Below, piece after piece: positions 12,373-23,307 of a DNA stretch of 64,000 bases. How positions within the stretch are numbered: position 1 is the stretch's first letter; each line of letters opens with the position of its first letter. Both the position numbers and the translations under genes were made by a program. Location of the stretch: NCBI GenBank assembly GCA_030248215.1, contig JASANG010003160.1, forward strand, positions 122,321-186,320. Reading direction: 5' to 3'. The notes below the pieces were generated by a model. That model was not told the origin of the DNA and did no database searches. It saw only the letters and a list, made by a program, of their open reading frames with translations. This DNA is from Enoplolaimus lenunculus. Lineage: Eukaryota > Nematoda > Enoplea > Enoplida > Thoracostomopsidae.

Positions 12373-15300
12373 TCATTCGTTGTCTTCACGAAGAGAAAGA
12401 CTGTAGCTGGCCTCTTGGTCTTGGGTTGAACGATCTGCCTCGGGCTGAAACAGTTTAATTTTTACATTTAATAATTACAGCAGTGGGCTTACAAAATTGG
12501 GCCAATGTAAAGAACGCGGGCGGAAAAGTATTATAAGCATATTCCTATACCTAAGCCTGAACCTAAGCGTAAGAATCAGCATATTCCTAAACATAAGCCT
12601 ATAATCCTAAACCTAAGCGTAAGAATCAGCATATTCCTAAACATAAGCCTATAATCCTAAACCTAAGCGTAAGAATCAGCATATTCCTAAACATAAGCCT
12701 ATAATCCTAAACCTAAGCGTAAGAATCAGCATATTCCTAAACATAAGCCTATAATCCTAAACCTAAGCGTAAGAATGAGCATATTCCTAAACATAAGCCT
12801 ATAATCCTAAACCTAAGCGTAAGAATGAGCATATTCCTAAACATAAGCCTATAATCCTAAACCTAAGCGTAAGAATCAGCATATTCCTAAACATAAGCCT
12901 ATAATCCTAAATCTAAGCGTAAGAATCAGCATATTCCTAAACATAAGCCTATAATCCTAAATCTAAGCGTAAGAATGAGCATATTCCTAAGCCTAAGCCT
13001 AAGCAAAAAAATTAGTCTAAAGCTTCAGCTTACTCTAGTGCAGCTCCACAGAAAAACGTTCCACCCCTGATCTTTACATGGGCCCAAAATTGGGAACAAC
13101 AAAAACGTATTGCGGCATTCATTTTCATAGCCGAATATTCTATTTAAATATTTCAAGTACAGTGCAACAATGCATTCAGTAGCAGTGTGGATTTCACCTC
13201 AAAACTGCAGTACATTTCATATCTGTCATATATATTTTTAGAGCATTAAAGGCAAATGAAACATGCGGTTCACATCAAAAAAAACGTTTACATCCGAAAT
13301 ATCTGATCGTTCGCCGGTCGATTGCAGTCTTGGTCTTTGTTCAGTTTCGCGTTCCCGCTTCTGAGCGTCGATAAGTTTACCACGTCCGCTTGAAAGCCAC
13401 TCTTCTTCAGCATCGTTCCATTGATCAATCCTTATGAAACAAACGGCTCATGTTACTTTAAGGGGCGTCCAGGTTTCTGGTGGGTCTATAAAACAGTGGG
13501 TTTAGATTCTAGATTACAATTTTTTGCTTAGGCTTAGGCTTAGGTTTAGGCTTAGAACACATTTTTGCAACGCTTAGGCTTAGGCTTTGGCTTAGGAATA
13601 CGCTTAATCTACTGTTACGCCCCTAAAAGTAACATTGGCCAAAAAACTATTGCATTGTATACGGACGAAGAACAATGCGTTCGGACAATAACTCGATCAG
13701 GCTGATTGTACCAGATGGTACCAAGGTGAGCTATACTTGTCGTGCGGCTTTGTCTGTCACCGTGCGGTATCGTACGCATGACCGACCACATTAAATACTT
13801 TAAAAAGTATATCACCACATGCTTACAAGTCGCATTTGTTTTCAAAGCAAGAGCATATTTGTTCACTGCAAAAAATGGTGAGTCAAATTGACTGTCTCCG
13901 AAATAGGCTCTACGGGACTACACAAGTTGAGTCAAATTCGACTCCGTCAGAGTCAAACGTGCGACTCCAGTGACTCGAATTTGACTCTGGCGGAGCCGAG
14001 CTTGACTCAGTTTGTGTAGTCCCGTAGGATCTGTTTCTAGAGTGTTTGACTCACCATTTTTTGCAGTGTTGTTTCTAGATAGTATCAATTAATAATAGAA
14101 ATCGTTGTGTTTCTGAACATTTTTTAATATGACACTTGTTTGTGTCGCAGCCGAAAATATTTAACGTAGGATTAATATTTTGTGTGGATCAAAAATAAGC
14201 TTCAACTGTCTCACCATTCTTGTTTCCATTTCGCATGGTTCAATGTATCCCGTGGCATACCGAATCCAGTCATCCCGCGTTGACACGCCAGCCGGTTCGT
14301 TCCACTTTGCATTGGTATGATTCCGTTGCTCTTTTGAATCGCAATATCCGGTAGCGGTTTTGCGTCTTTGGGCTTTGTTAACACGTCACGCACCTAAAAG
14401 CAATTATACCTATAATGCAAACGCAGTAAATCTTACATTTTATATTAGCAAAAAAATTTAGAACAAAGCGTGTAGGTCTAACTCCAGGTGGCGTTGTAGA
14501 AAAAAAGAACTACAATAAACTGGAAATTGATGTAATTGAAACTAAGTTAAAATAGTTGTCCATAGTTGTTCGCTTTTGAGACTGAATTTTGATGCCGAGA
14601 CGATCGGAAAAAACAGACATTGAGTTTAACGATGAAATAAGTGTCAATTTAAAATCTGTAGCTATATTTTGTTTAATGGGTTGTACATTCGAGGGCAGGG
14701 GTGTATACAAAGCAATGCATTGCTTGGAAAAACAAAGGCTTCAAAATAATCATTTCGATCCAAAAGCTCTAAGAATAATTTTTACATAATTTTGTACCTT
14801 TCTGGAATTAAATCTTGTCTACGCAAGCAGAACAAGGTATTTGCCGGATAGGCAATCATACGGTCACCGCGCGCCAAACCAAACACTTTCATTTTCTGAT
14901 ATTTACAGGTTCTGATATTCTTAATAAGAAATCCGACTGAGTATTTTTAAAATATTCAATTCAAAAAGGTTGGTGTTGTCACTATTACAAGCAAAATGTA
15001 ATCCTGAAAAATTGCGTGATTTTGGAACAACCCATGCAATGTTGCGAACGTCACACAGCCACTGCTCACAAAAGGTTTGTGCAATTTGTTTCATGTTTCA
15101 CGACCGCAAATCGCAACAGTGAATCAGAGTATATGTCGTACCCCAATTTGCCCCAGTTGGCAACTGATACAACGCAAACGACAATTGTCATTCGGGGCAA
15201 CCCAGAGAACTACTGGAATGCAAACTGATTTTGATTGGTTGTTTCATTTTAATTGATATTCGGAAAACTAACTTGCACAGTAATTATTTGTTTTCAACAT

Positions 15301-16906
15301 ATTCGCAAACTGTCAATTCAACAAGGTTTATATGAGGTGAAGGATTACAGATGCGCAATTTGATTGGCTAATCAAAATAACAGAAATACAAAACTGCACA
15401 TGGAAAACTTTTCAGGTCTCAAAAACTGACCTTTAGTGCGACCGAGAGTCAGTGGAGCTCATGTAGTGCTTCAACAAATGGCCGAAACTGCAGTCGTACT
15501 CTCGGTGCAGTGGGTGGCAAGGTTCCGTTGGGTTGAGTTAGTGAGGGAGAGCTACTACTGGCAGCACGATGTCCGTTATACGAGGGCAGCACCAAATTTT
15601 TACTTTATTCAGCTTTAAGCATGCAAGGCCAAACTAAACAGTAATTAGTAATTTGCACAACAATGCAGAAACTAGTCAGTTAAAAGTTTTTGCGCTGCTG
15701 AGTTTACAAAATTTTCAACTATAGAGCATATCAAAGTTGTCAATCTAACGCTTTAATTGTACAAAAAATTGCAGACGAAATTATTAATAAATTATGAAGT
15801 ACCGTGCGAAAAATTCTAGCTTACAATTGTTTATGGAATATTAAATAAAATCAAAAGCTGTTCTGATGTATTTATAGTGCATAAACCTTTCTTCTTTGCC
15901 GCAAGCGAATACAGGAGTAACCGTCTGAGGCCGGTGACCAAATTTATTTCCGAGCATACCTTACGAAACCCGCCAGTTCCAGATTGACTATCGTATTTGT
16001 TTGTACCAGAAAACCACGGGATGACGTTTGCACTTTTCCGTAATTCTTCTTCAGACATATCCATACCTGTTTAAATTAGACCGGATATTGTATTCTCGAA
16101 CATATATGGCTCGTCAAAAAATGCACGTTTAGCTGCTGATAAACGCGTGCCGGGTAACCCAATTTTGACGTGAGTATACCTGCGACTGACTAAAATGTCA
16201 AAGCGCGGCAACAAATTTTAAAAACGTTTAAATAGCGTTTTATTTTTGACACGATTACACTGTAAATTCCAATGAGTTGATTAGCCATCTCAGCTAGAGA
16301 GTTAGTTACTTGTGAGTTAATAACGGTATTAAACATAACTCGCTTTGAGTCGAGTTGATTCCCACTGCGAGTTTAGTTGGAGTGAGTTGAATAATTAAAT
16401 CAGAGCGAGTTTTATTTACTCAGAATTCTGAGTTCTGAAAGTCCTAACTCCTACTGAGTGATTAAACTGATTCTGAGTTAAAATCAACTCGCTGGAATTT
16501 ACAGTGCAAGTCTACAGCTATTAACACCGTGTTTTCTTTAAATCGACTAAAAACTTAATTATTTTTGTTAGATTTCAGACGTTGCTACAATATACCTTCA
16601 ATTTCGGTGGTGATTTTCCGAAATGCACCACATCCTGGCGGATCGAACATTCCCGCTTGATTCGCGAACATATTTGTTCCTGCTTGGAACGGAACAATTC
16701 CATGCGTTCGGCGGTCGTGTGGAAGACGGACCATTACGCTGAACGCTTGATTTCGACGTGCTCCAATGCCGTTGTAACCTGACTGCGAAGCGTACTTATT
16801 GCTGCCAGCCTGAAACAAAAACGATAATCAAGTGATCGAAAACGCACAAATCAGCTGTGTTGAAGTATGCACAAGCTTGATATTCAATATATTTATATCG
16901 ATATAT

Positions 16907-16980
<74 letters not shown>

Positions 16981-19900
16981 TTATATATGTATACGTCAAT
17001 ACGAAACTACAAAATTCGGCAGAATCGCCTCCAGCAGAGTGTAAGTGGATATCCGTTTCCGTTTCCGTCACTTTTACTGTCCGTTTACATTGTGGTATCC
17101 AGGAATTCGTTTCGAATTTGGGGAAATATAATATATCTTCGGATTCGTCACATTGTTTTCATGCCCATACAATTAGATGGTCAGAGTAATGTTTTGCAAA
17201 TATTTACCGCCTGCTTATGGTCTATTCGATCTAATGGAAGACGATGTGTCCCGGTTGATTCGTTGAGGACCTCGTAGTCGAGAGAAAATGAATTTTATTC
17301 TATTAATCAAGTCTATTATGCCACTATTGGTCTTTTAGGTTTGGCGCAGTATCAATTGTAGGACGTTTTAGCTTGAGACTTTATTAGCAAAATTTTGCTT
17401 GCAAATCCAGAAGCTTCTAAGTTTCTTGTACAATATATTGTACTGAACAAAGCAAAACGAGCGAGCTGATCAAAAAGCCTAATTCAATTTAGTCAATTTT
17501 TAGAACTTAAATTGGTTTCCGTCTTTGCTGGAGTGACCATGTCGGGCCCGTATCTAAGGAGAAGGTCAGGGGGAGCTCAGTCCCCCCTCGAAAAATTGTG
17601 CCCCCATAGAAAGTTTTCATTCTTGCTTGTAACTCATTGAATAACCTTGAATGCCCTTCCTGAATAATGTTCAGCCCCCCCAAGCAAGTTGGGCTGGCTA
17701 TGGACCTGGACCATGTTCCGGACATTCCCCTGTGATTCGGCCAGCGTTTAATTTATTACGATATGGTACAAATCACGTTATACTATTTATTATACTAAGA
17801 GTGGATAAAATGTACCTACGGCCGTTGTATTTTTGGCCGATCCCCACAGGTCAATGGGGTGGTCAATGTTATCGTAACAAAAAGCGAGGGCTTCAAGAAA
17901 GTATACTACGAAACAGCATACAGACCCCTTCTAAATTCTGGGCGGTCGGCCAAAAACGCAGCATGCGCCGGGTACATTCTTTAGTACACAAAATGTTCAC
18001 CAGTTGTACACTCTTATTATCGACTCTTGATTATACTGAATGTTTTATAACTGGTCAACCTCTATTAATAAAATCACATCAATTTTTACTGAATAAATAA
18101 TTTTCTAACCTGCATTCGTACATATTTTTCGCTTTCTTTTTCGCTGCCTTGAGTTTTCCATTCTTCTTTGTAAACAATCTTTGAAACCTGGGTTCGAGTT
18201 GCGCCGATTGGTGAGTTTCCGGCTTGTGATGCGAACAAATTGGTCCCATAAATGGGTTTTAATATACCTTCGCCTTTTCGATCTGCTTCAATTCTGCCCT
18301 GAAAAAATATCAACCTGTTGTATAAATGTGCGTGGTATTTCTGTGTTTTCAGCTGAGCTGCACGTTACCCGCGGGTACGGGTAAAAATATTTTTTGCGCG
18401 GATTCATCCGCGGGTACAGAATTTAAAAGCACGGGTAAAAATTTGTGATTCTATACCCGCCTAAAACTTTCATAATAAACTTTACACTCCTGAACTGTGC
18501 TGTTAAATCGAACAATATTTGTGGATTTTTGAAATACAGTATTAACAAGGGAAAGTCTTTATGCGTCACATACGAAAATCACAATAAAATTTAAAATATT
18601 TGCTTGATATTTCAAGGAACATTTTATAATTTAATAGAAAATCAGTTCAATGACAATAAAATACCAACGCCAGATAAATTTTGAATAAATTACAATCATT
18701 AATACTTCAAAAGATTAAAAATACCTGATCTTTTGTGATGTAAATATTTTGACGAATGGCACCAATTGCAGTCATTCCACGTTGTGAATCAAATGCATTT
18801 GTTCCAGTCTGCAGATTTAATATACTATCGCGTCCGTGAAGTTGTTCGCGAGTCCAAGTTGGTTTGTTTTCGTCCTGAAACATTTTAGGAAAAAAAACTG
18901 TTGTGCTTTCTGTACCGACGACTCATGTAATTTTGACTGCAGGATACAACATTGAATGCAATAGAGCAGACGCTGTCCCGTCTTTGTGCGGTCAGATGAT
19001 TTTGTATACGGGCAAAAACATAAAATGAATATGTTAATATGATGTAAAGTAGTTGTTTCTTCGCAGAAAATAATTTTTTATCACTCAAAATGTTTTCGTT
19101 CTTTTGTAAAAATTTTATACGGGATTCCAGTTGTCTAAAAATGTTTATTTTGAACAAAAATGACTAAATGTTTAACTGTCCGGCGGCTTGTCCAAAAGTT
19201 GAAACACTAATACTGTAGCGACCCAAATAAGAGGGGTGTGATATTAATTTGCCCTCTCCGGAGGGTATCCCACTGTTATTTGGTTGCGGCTGTTATTTAT
19301 TTTTCAACCGCACTCCGCCACACTTCGCTATTGATATATATCTGGTATTGCAGACAGACAGTGCAAACTTATACGTAGGCATGTACTTTCAAAACTTAAG
19401 TATGCTTTGAAGTTTTGACCTCAACTGTATTCGGTGCTGCAATCATTTATGCACTATAATTAGGAATAATTGACATGGCTCATGCATAGAACAAGGTCGA
19501 AACAGTAGTATAAGCATATCACTAAGCCTAAGCCTAAACGTATCCCTAAGCCTAAGCGTAAGGATGAGCCTATTCCGAAACCTACGCCTAAGCCTAAGCC
19601 TAAGTTTAAGGAAAAAATTAATCTAAAGCTTAGCCTGACTCTTTTATAGCCACTTCGAAAAACGATCCGGCCCTGTTCTATACATGGGCCATTGACATTT
19701 ATAGACTCTAATTATAGTTTAGGGGCTCTATCCGCTTACGGACTCTTTTTAGGGATATGGACTCCTATTGACTGAGACTCAAAATGAGGACCGCTTATAT
19801 GGGTCACTACAGTATGTCAAAAATGACAAAATCACTAATGCAGACGTTGTCAACAATTGTTGTTTTCTGATGGCCTCCATATCGTCCCATAAAATAAAGA

Positions 19901-20679
19901 TGTTGTAACGGTTCAAGTAATTTAATAATTGTAATCCTAGTTGTATTTCCAATTTTAACTGTTAGAAATTCAGTGCTGAGTCAAATATTGATATCTATTG
20001 CATTTGGTTTTTGTAACCCTTACAAGCTAATATATACCAAGAGTGGATGATGCATACTTGAACAAGAGTATTCAACTGAGTACATTCTGTGTAAAAATGA
20101 ATGTATCCGGCACGTGTCGCGTTTTTCCCTTTTACTCCCATAACATTTAGCGTGGGTTCGAAACCTTGAAAGCATACAAATACTTGTTGGTATATGCGGT
20201 ATAGCATCTGTATATGCATAGTGTATGTAATGTAAGACACATACATACACGTGCACAAAGTACTATAGAAAATTATAATATCGGCCGCGTCGTGTAATGG
20301 GTAGTGCGCTTGACTCCCGAGCGAGAGGTCCGAGGTGCGACTTCTGGCGTGACCATATGTTTCGGAAAAAGGAGAAAAACCATGTATATTCGCAGTACTT
20401 CGGAGGAAAGGGCTCGTCCCAACCGTGCAGTTCTGGCAACACTGTTGCGATACACAGTGTTAAACATTGTCTGTCTATATATTCTTGATTCAAGTTTAGC
20501 TGTGTTCTGTAGGCAGTTAACCCCCCAATTGGGAGGTATTTGCAAACCCGATGCGCATTGGTACTTTTAATGCCACGTGTATTTTAGGAACACTCTTGCT
20601 CAAAGGGTCAGCGTCTACTCTTGCTAATACGTATCATGGCATACTTAATGAAAATAAATAAACTTACTCCTGAGCCCAT
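12373..20679 (-). CDS. Calponin-like repeat protein, UNC-87-like
   Basis: Coding exons: 20668-20679 (MGSG), 18725-18874, 18110-18298, 16596-16809, 15960-16066, 14215-14393, 13292-13430, 12373-12444. The total is 1062 nt, 353 aa plus stop, with matching phases throughout. Six calponin-like (CLIK) repeats are visible: ILNLQTGTNAFDSQRGM (from residue 22), ILKPIYGTNLFASQAG (66), AGSNKYASQSGYNGIG (118), IVPFQAGTNMFANQAGM (155), VIPWFSGTNKYDSQSG (203) and IIPMQSGTNRLACQRGM (249). The last 75 residues are charged, Glu/Arg-rich and not recognised. No calponin-homology domain is seen. Vertebrate calponins have a CH domain and three repeats, so the closest layout is UNC-87, an actin-bundling thin-filament protein with seven repeats. 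Role: binding and stabilising actin filaments in muscle (inferred from family). The first exon is the weakest: it rests on an ATG four codons before a strong GTAAGT donor in the right phase. A further 5' exon cannot be excluded. Confidence 0.9.
12500..13084. mobile_element. TTAGGC-type MITE with 50-bp tandem expansion
   Basis: Flanked by a perfect 8-bp duplication CAAAATTG (12492-12499, 13085-13092). Ends are GGCCAATGTAAAGAAC and GATCTTTACATGGGCC. Between them about eight copies of a 50-bp unit (CCTAAACCTAAGCGTAAGAA, then CAGCATATTCCTAAACATAA) make this the longest copy. It lies in the intron before the last exon pair of the calponin-repeat gene. Confidence 0.92.
13444..13640. mobile_element. 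TTAGGC-type MITE, GTTACTTTAAGG subfamily
   Basis: GGCTCATGTTACTTTAAGGG at the left and AAAAGTAACATTGGCC at the right. GGCTTAGGCTTAGGTTTAGG and TAGGCTTAGGCTTTGG runs lie inside, with the TCTAGATTACAATTTTTTGC block. Confidence 0.85.
13864..14068. mobile_element. GAGTC palindromic MITE
   Basis: CACTGCAAAAAATGGTGAGT to CTCACCATTTTTTGCAGTG; the arms contain GACTCCGTCAGAGTC and GACTCTGGCGGAG and pair nearly end to end. It sits in an intron of the calponin-repeat gene. Confidence 0.88.
14400..15955. other. Intron of calponin-repeat gene, no repeat family recognised
   Basis: Open frames at 14589-14789, 15016-15228 and 15436-15618 have no recognisable domain and no supporting splice pattern. The stretch 14835-15220 is less AT-rich than its surroundings. 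Nothing functional can be assigned. Confidence 0.3.
16258..16506. mobile_element. GAGTTGA palindromic MITE, copy 1
   Basis: CACTGTAAATTCCAATGAGT to CTCGCTGGAATTTACAGTG. The arms are rich in GAGTTGA/TCAACTC. Same family at 26252, 30330 and 60468. Confidence 0.88.
16911..16978. repeat. (AT)n microsatellite
   Basis: About 68 bp of near-perfect alternating AT in an intron of the calponin-repeat gene. Confidence 0.97.
17544..17706. mobile_element. GGGCCCGTAGCC-type repeat
   Basis: GGGCCCGTATCTAAGGAG at one end, CAAGTTGGGCTGGCTATGG at the other. The internal CTTGTAACTCATTGAA and GCCCTTCCTGAA blocks are shared with copies at 31164, 37411, 46433, 52235, 56141 and 61270. Confidence 0.7.
18355..18455. 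repeat. CCCGCGGGTACGGGTAAAA short repeat
   Basis: CCCGCGGGTACGGGTAAAAAT recurs as CCGCGGGTACAG and GCACGGGTAAAAAT in about 100 bp. It looks like the end of a decayed DNA element. Confidence 0.35.
19213..19812. mobile_element. TA-inserting GACCCGAATAAGAGGG MITE, copy 1 (hosts nested element)
   Basis: Flanked by TA on both sides (19211-19212, 19813-19814). Ends CTGTAGCGACCCAAATAAGA and GGGTCACTACAG are inverted. A 214-bp TTAGGC-type MITE is inserted within it (19477-19690); without that, the element is about 380 bp. It lies in the first intron of the calponin-repeat gene. Confidence 0.88.
19477..19690. mobile_element. TTAGGC-type MITE nested in another MITE
   Basis: Perfect 8-bp duplication ATTGACAT (19469-19476, 19691-19698) of host-element sequence. 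Ends GGCTCATGCATAGAACAAGG and CCGGCCCTGTTCTATACATG-GGCC. Interior CCTAAGCCTAAGCCTAAG. Confidence 0.93.
20279..20570 (+). repeat. tRNA-derived SINE-like sequence
   Basis: GTCGTGTAATGGGTAGTGCG resembles an A-box region. CGCTTGACTCCCGAGCG can form an anticodon-like stem and loop, and GGTGCGACTTCTGG stands where a B-box would be, degenerate. About 200 bp of unrelated body follows. Without a conventional T33 and B-box it is not a functional tRNA gene. Confidence 0.5.
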
Positions 20680-20801
20680 GGTCGATGATCGGTCGTTGCA
20701 GTGGATTCAACAATAAGTTTACGATAAGGGCAAGCAAAATGCCTTTGAAAATGAAATATATAGTTAAACCCTGTTCATGAGTACAATATGTACCAACCAG
20801 G

Positions 20802-20990
20802 GCCGGAGTAGCCACCCCCCTACGCCCAATTGGAGCAGCCCCCACTCCTAAATGAGCCCCCACCATAACCGGTTGAAACAAAAACCGCTGAAGTTTTAAA
20901 ATGTGTCTGGCTTCTCGGTGACTTCGCTCGCGAGTTTGGGAGTGAGCCCGTACCCCTGTCTGATCCGGCACTGTCTACTGGTACAGATTC
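20802..20990. mobile_element. AGGGCCGGAGTAGCC repeat, copy 1
   Basis: CAGGGCCGGAGTAGCC to GATCCGGCACTGTCTAC, with ACCGGTTGAAACAAAAACCG and GTCTGGCTTCTCGG inside. Related copies at 57637-57849 and, inverted, 52433-52601. Confidence 0.65.
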
Positions 20991-21399
20991 GTCGTCAACG
21001 TACCTCTCTAGGGCGTGGGAAAAACTTTTCTGGAGGGGCTTGCGCCGGGGTTTCGATGACTTACAAGTAAGGTTGTTAAAAAAGTTGTGGGATGCCGCAT
21101 TTTTGTCTGCACCGGCACTGGTCCTAGCGGTAGGATTCAGATTTAATCTTCAATTGCATTATAGAAAAATTCGTCAACAATTTTTAGCGTTTAATTAAAG
21201 CTGAGTGTAATAAATTCCACGTGTTGACGTTTGACTACTGTTTGTATTAATTTGAATACGTTCACTGGCTTTGCAAAATCTAAACTATGTTTCAGCCACT
21301 GAAAATATAAGCTTAAACGCTGCCGTCGCCTTCAATACAGCTGGGCTTAATATTATTCCATTGCGTTGAGTGGGATCCAAAAATTTTTGACGAGGGGCG

Positions 21400-21615
21400 C
21401 GAGCAGGCAAATGTTAATCAAACTGCAGGTGCAAAAAATTCAAGCGACTCGCAACTGTGTTCATGCGTGTGAATTAAATTCAATAGCATGAATTCTAGTG
21501 ACTTTATTAAAGCTGCAAACAATTTCGAAGCAGTTTTTGTGACCAAATTTTGACGTGCAAGTTGAATGTGCAAATTTTTGGTGTAAAAACTTGCACGTGT
21601 GAATAGGGCTTTAGT
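21400..21615. mobile_element. TTGCACGTGTGAATAGGGCTT repeat, copy 1
   Basis: Ends in AAACTTGCACGTGTGAATAG-GGCTT. It shares CATGAATTC, GTGCAAGTT and GTGCAAAAA blocks with the copies at 41194-41450 and 41460-41797. Confidence 0.6.
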
Positions 21616-21826
21616 TTCAGTTAAAATACGAGTAGACAAATTATATCAAGAAAGTAAAGTAATAATTAACCCTACTGACATGTGCATATTGCTACTTTGA
21701 TAAATGCAACTTGCAAATGCACTGGGAACTTGCAGTTGTGATACAAAAATTTTTAATGCAGATTTAAATTTTACCACAAACTTATTTATACGCGCGTAAA
21801 CAAATTAACAAATATATAGAGTGAAT

Positions 21827-22002
21827 GGCAAATGTAAAGAACAGGAGCGGAACGTTTTTCTGTGGGACTGCAATAGATTAAGCTTATGCGTTAGACTGAT
21901 TTTTTGCTTGGCTTAGGCTTTAGGCTTCGGCTTAGCCTTAGAAATATGCTCATTCTCACGCTAAGGATTAGGCTGAGGGTTAGGCTTAGGTTTAGGAATG
22001 GA
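21827..22002. mobile_element. TTAGGC-type MITE, right end lost
   Basis: GGCAAATGTAAAGAACAGGA at the left, then GTTTTTCTGTGGGACTGC, GCTTAGGCTTTAGGCTTCGG and GGTTAGGCTTAGGTTTAGG. The right terminal block is absent. Confidence 0.75.
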
Positions 22003-22139
22003 TAGCATCGATGCATATATATACGCAGAGGGAGATTATGAAATACGTTATTGGAGGTTCAACGGATGTTAATACTCCAAAAAGCGTCCCGTGATTTAAG
22101 TACGTTCTGGACTTGGGCGGCACAGCCTCGGCACCGGTC

Positions 22140-22410
22140 AAATGATTAAACTTAAAGGTTAATATCAAATTTTAAAGCCATGACCCGTATTTTCAAATGT
22201 GTGTATCTCCAACAGACCAGTTGGTGATAGGTTTTGTAACTTTGAACCTTTAAATTGTAAGGCTAATGATTCAGCATAATTTTCGAATATGATTTGCTGT
22301 ACTCTTGCACCAATTTTCAGTTCAACAACTGCATAAATAATGAGTTTAAAAACCTATTACTAACTGATGATAGTTGCTATACACATTTGTGAATATGGGC
22401 CCATAAATCA
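22140..22410. repeat. Imperfect foldback sequence
   Basis: CCCGTATTTTCAAATGTGTGTATCTCCAAC..TTGGTGATAGGTTTTGTAAC is mirrored by AAAAACCTATTACTAACTGATG..ATACACATTTGTGAATATGGGC. A likely decayed palindromic MITE. Confidence 0.5.
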
Positions 22411-22939
22411 TCTGCTTTCGATCAAAACTAAGGCCTATGTTAGTTATTGGTGGCTGCCCAATAGGAGACTTGGAGACTGAGGAACTACGGACTAAGAGAC
22501 GCAGGCTAGCACTTAGGATTAGGTTTAGGTTTAGGCTAATTTTCCACCTTTAGGATGGGACTTAATTGGTGGGCTTTAGGGTCTTAGAGGACACATAAAA
22601 ATCAACATGGGCCCAAATGAAACTCGATTCAGTTCAACAGGAATATGTACCAACGTGATCGACGATTATTTAAGACTGTTTGCTTTTAGTATAAAACTTG
22701 TACAACAGAAAATAGTCAGCTACGATGCCCTGTAACTCGAATATTACGAGAGGTTGTCAAGCGAAAGCTACAGACGATTTGTTTAAGCTAGTTTTAGTAA
22801 AAAATGTTTAATACACAAGTTTAGAAGCTGAAACTAAACTATGCTTGCAGCGTAGAGAAGTTGCTGAAAAAATTGCAGTTGCAATATATATATTGCACTG
22901 TGCAGTTGTATAATGTAACATTCTATGCTTACGAGTTGT

Positions 22940-23161
22940 GGCCAATGTTACTTTTAGTAGCGAAACAGTAGATTAAGCGTATTCCTAAGCCTAAGCCTAC
23001 GCCTAAGCGTTGCTAAAATGTGTTCCTAAGCCTAAGCCCAAACCTAAGCGTAAGCATAAGCCTAAGCCTAAGCCTAAGCAAAAAAAATATAATCTAGAAT
23101 CTAAATCTACTCTTTTATAGACCCGCCAGAAACCTGGACGTCCCTAAAAGTAACATGGGTC
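22940..23161. mobile_element. TTAGGC-type MITE, GTTACTTTAAGG subfamily, intact
   Basis: Perfect 8-bp duplication CGAGTTGT (22932-22939, 23162-23169). Ends GGCCAATGTTACTTTTAGTA and CTAAAAGTAACATGGGTC. The interior includes CCTAAGCCTAAGCCTAAGC. Confidence 0.92.
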
Positions 23162-23307
23162 CGAGTTGTGATGGATCAATAAATGATTATATAGAATTAA
23201 AGAAAGTTTTGCCGTTGAAGCATCCTATTAATCTCTGAAAATATAACACAAAAAATCAACAACATTGGTGATTTATTTCACTTCAGTAAAACCAGTCGTA
23301 GTGGGAC

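Noticed and set aside
12540-13010. Interstitial telomere or chromosome end
   Set aside because: The CCTAAG repeats are degenerate, bounded by MITE ends with a target duplication, and recur in many short dispersed copies.
20279-20352. tRNA gene
   Set aside because: The loop lacks T33, the B-box is degenerate and the stems are incomplete; it reads as a tRNA-derived repeat.
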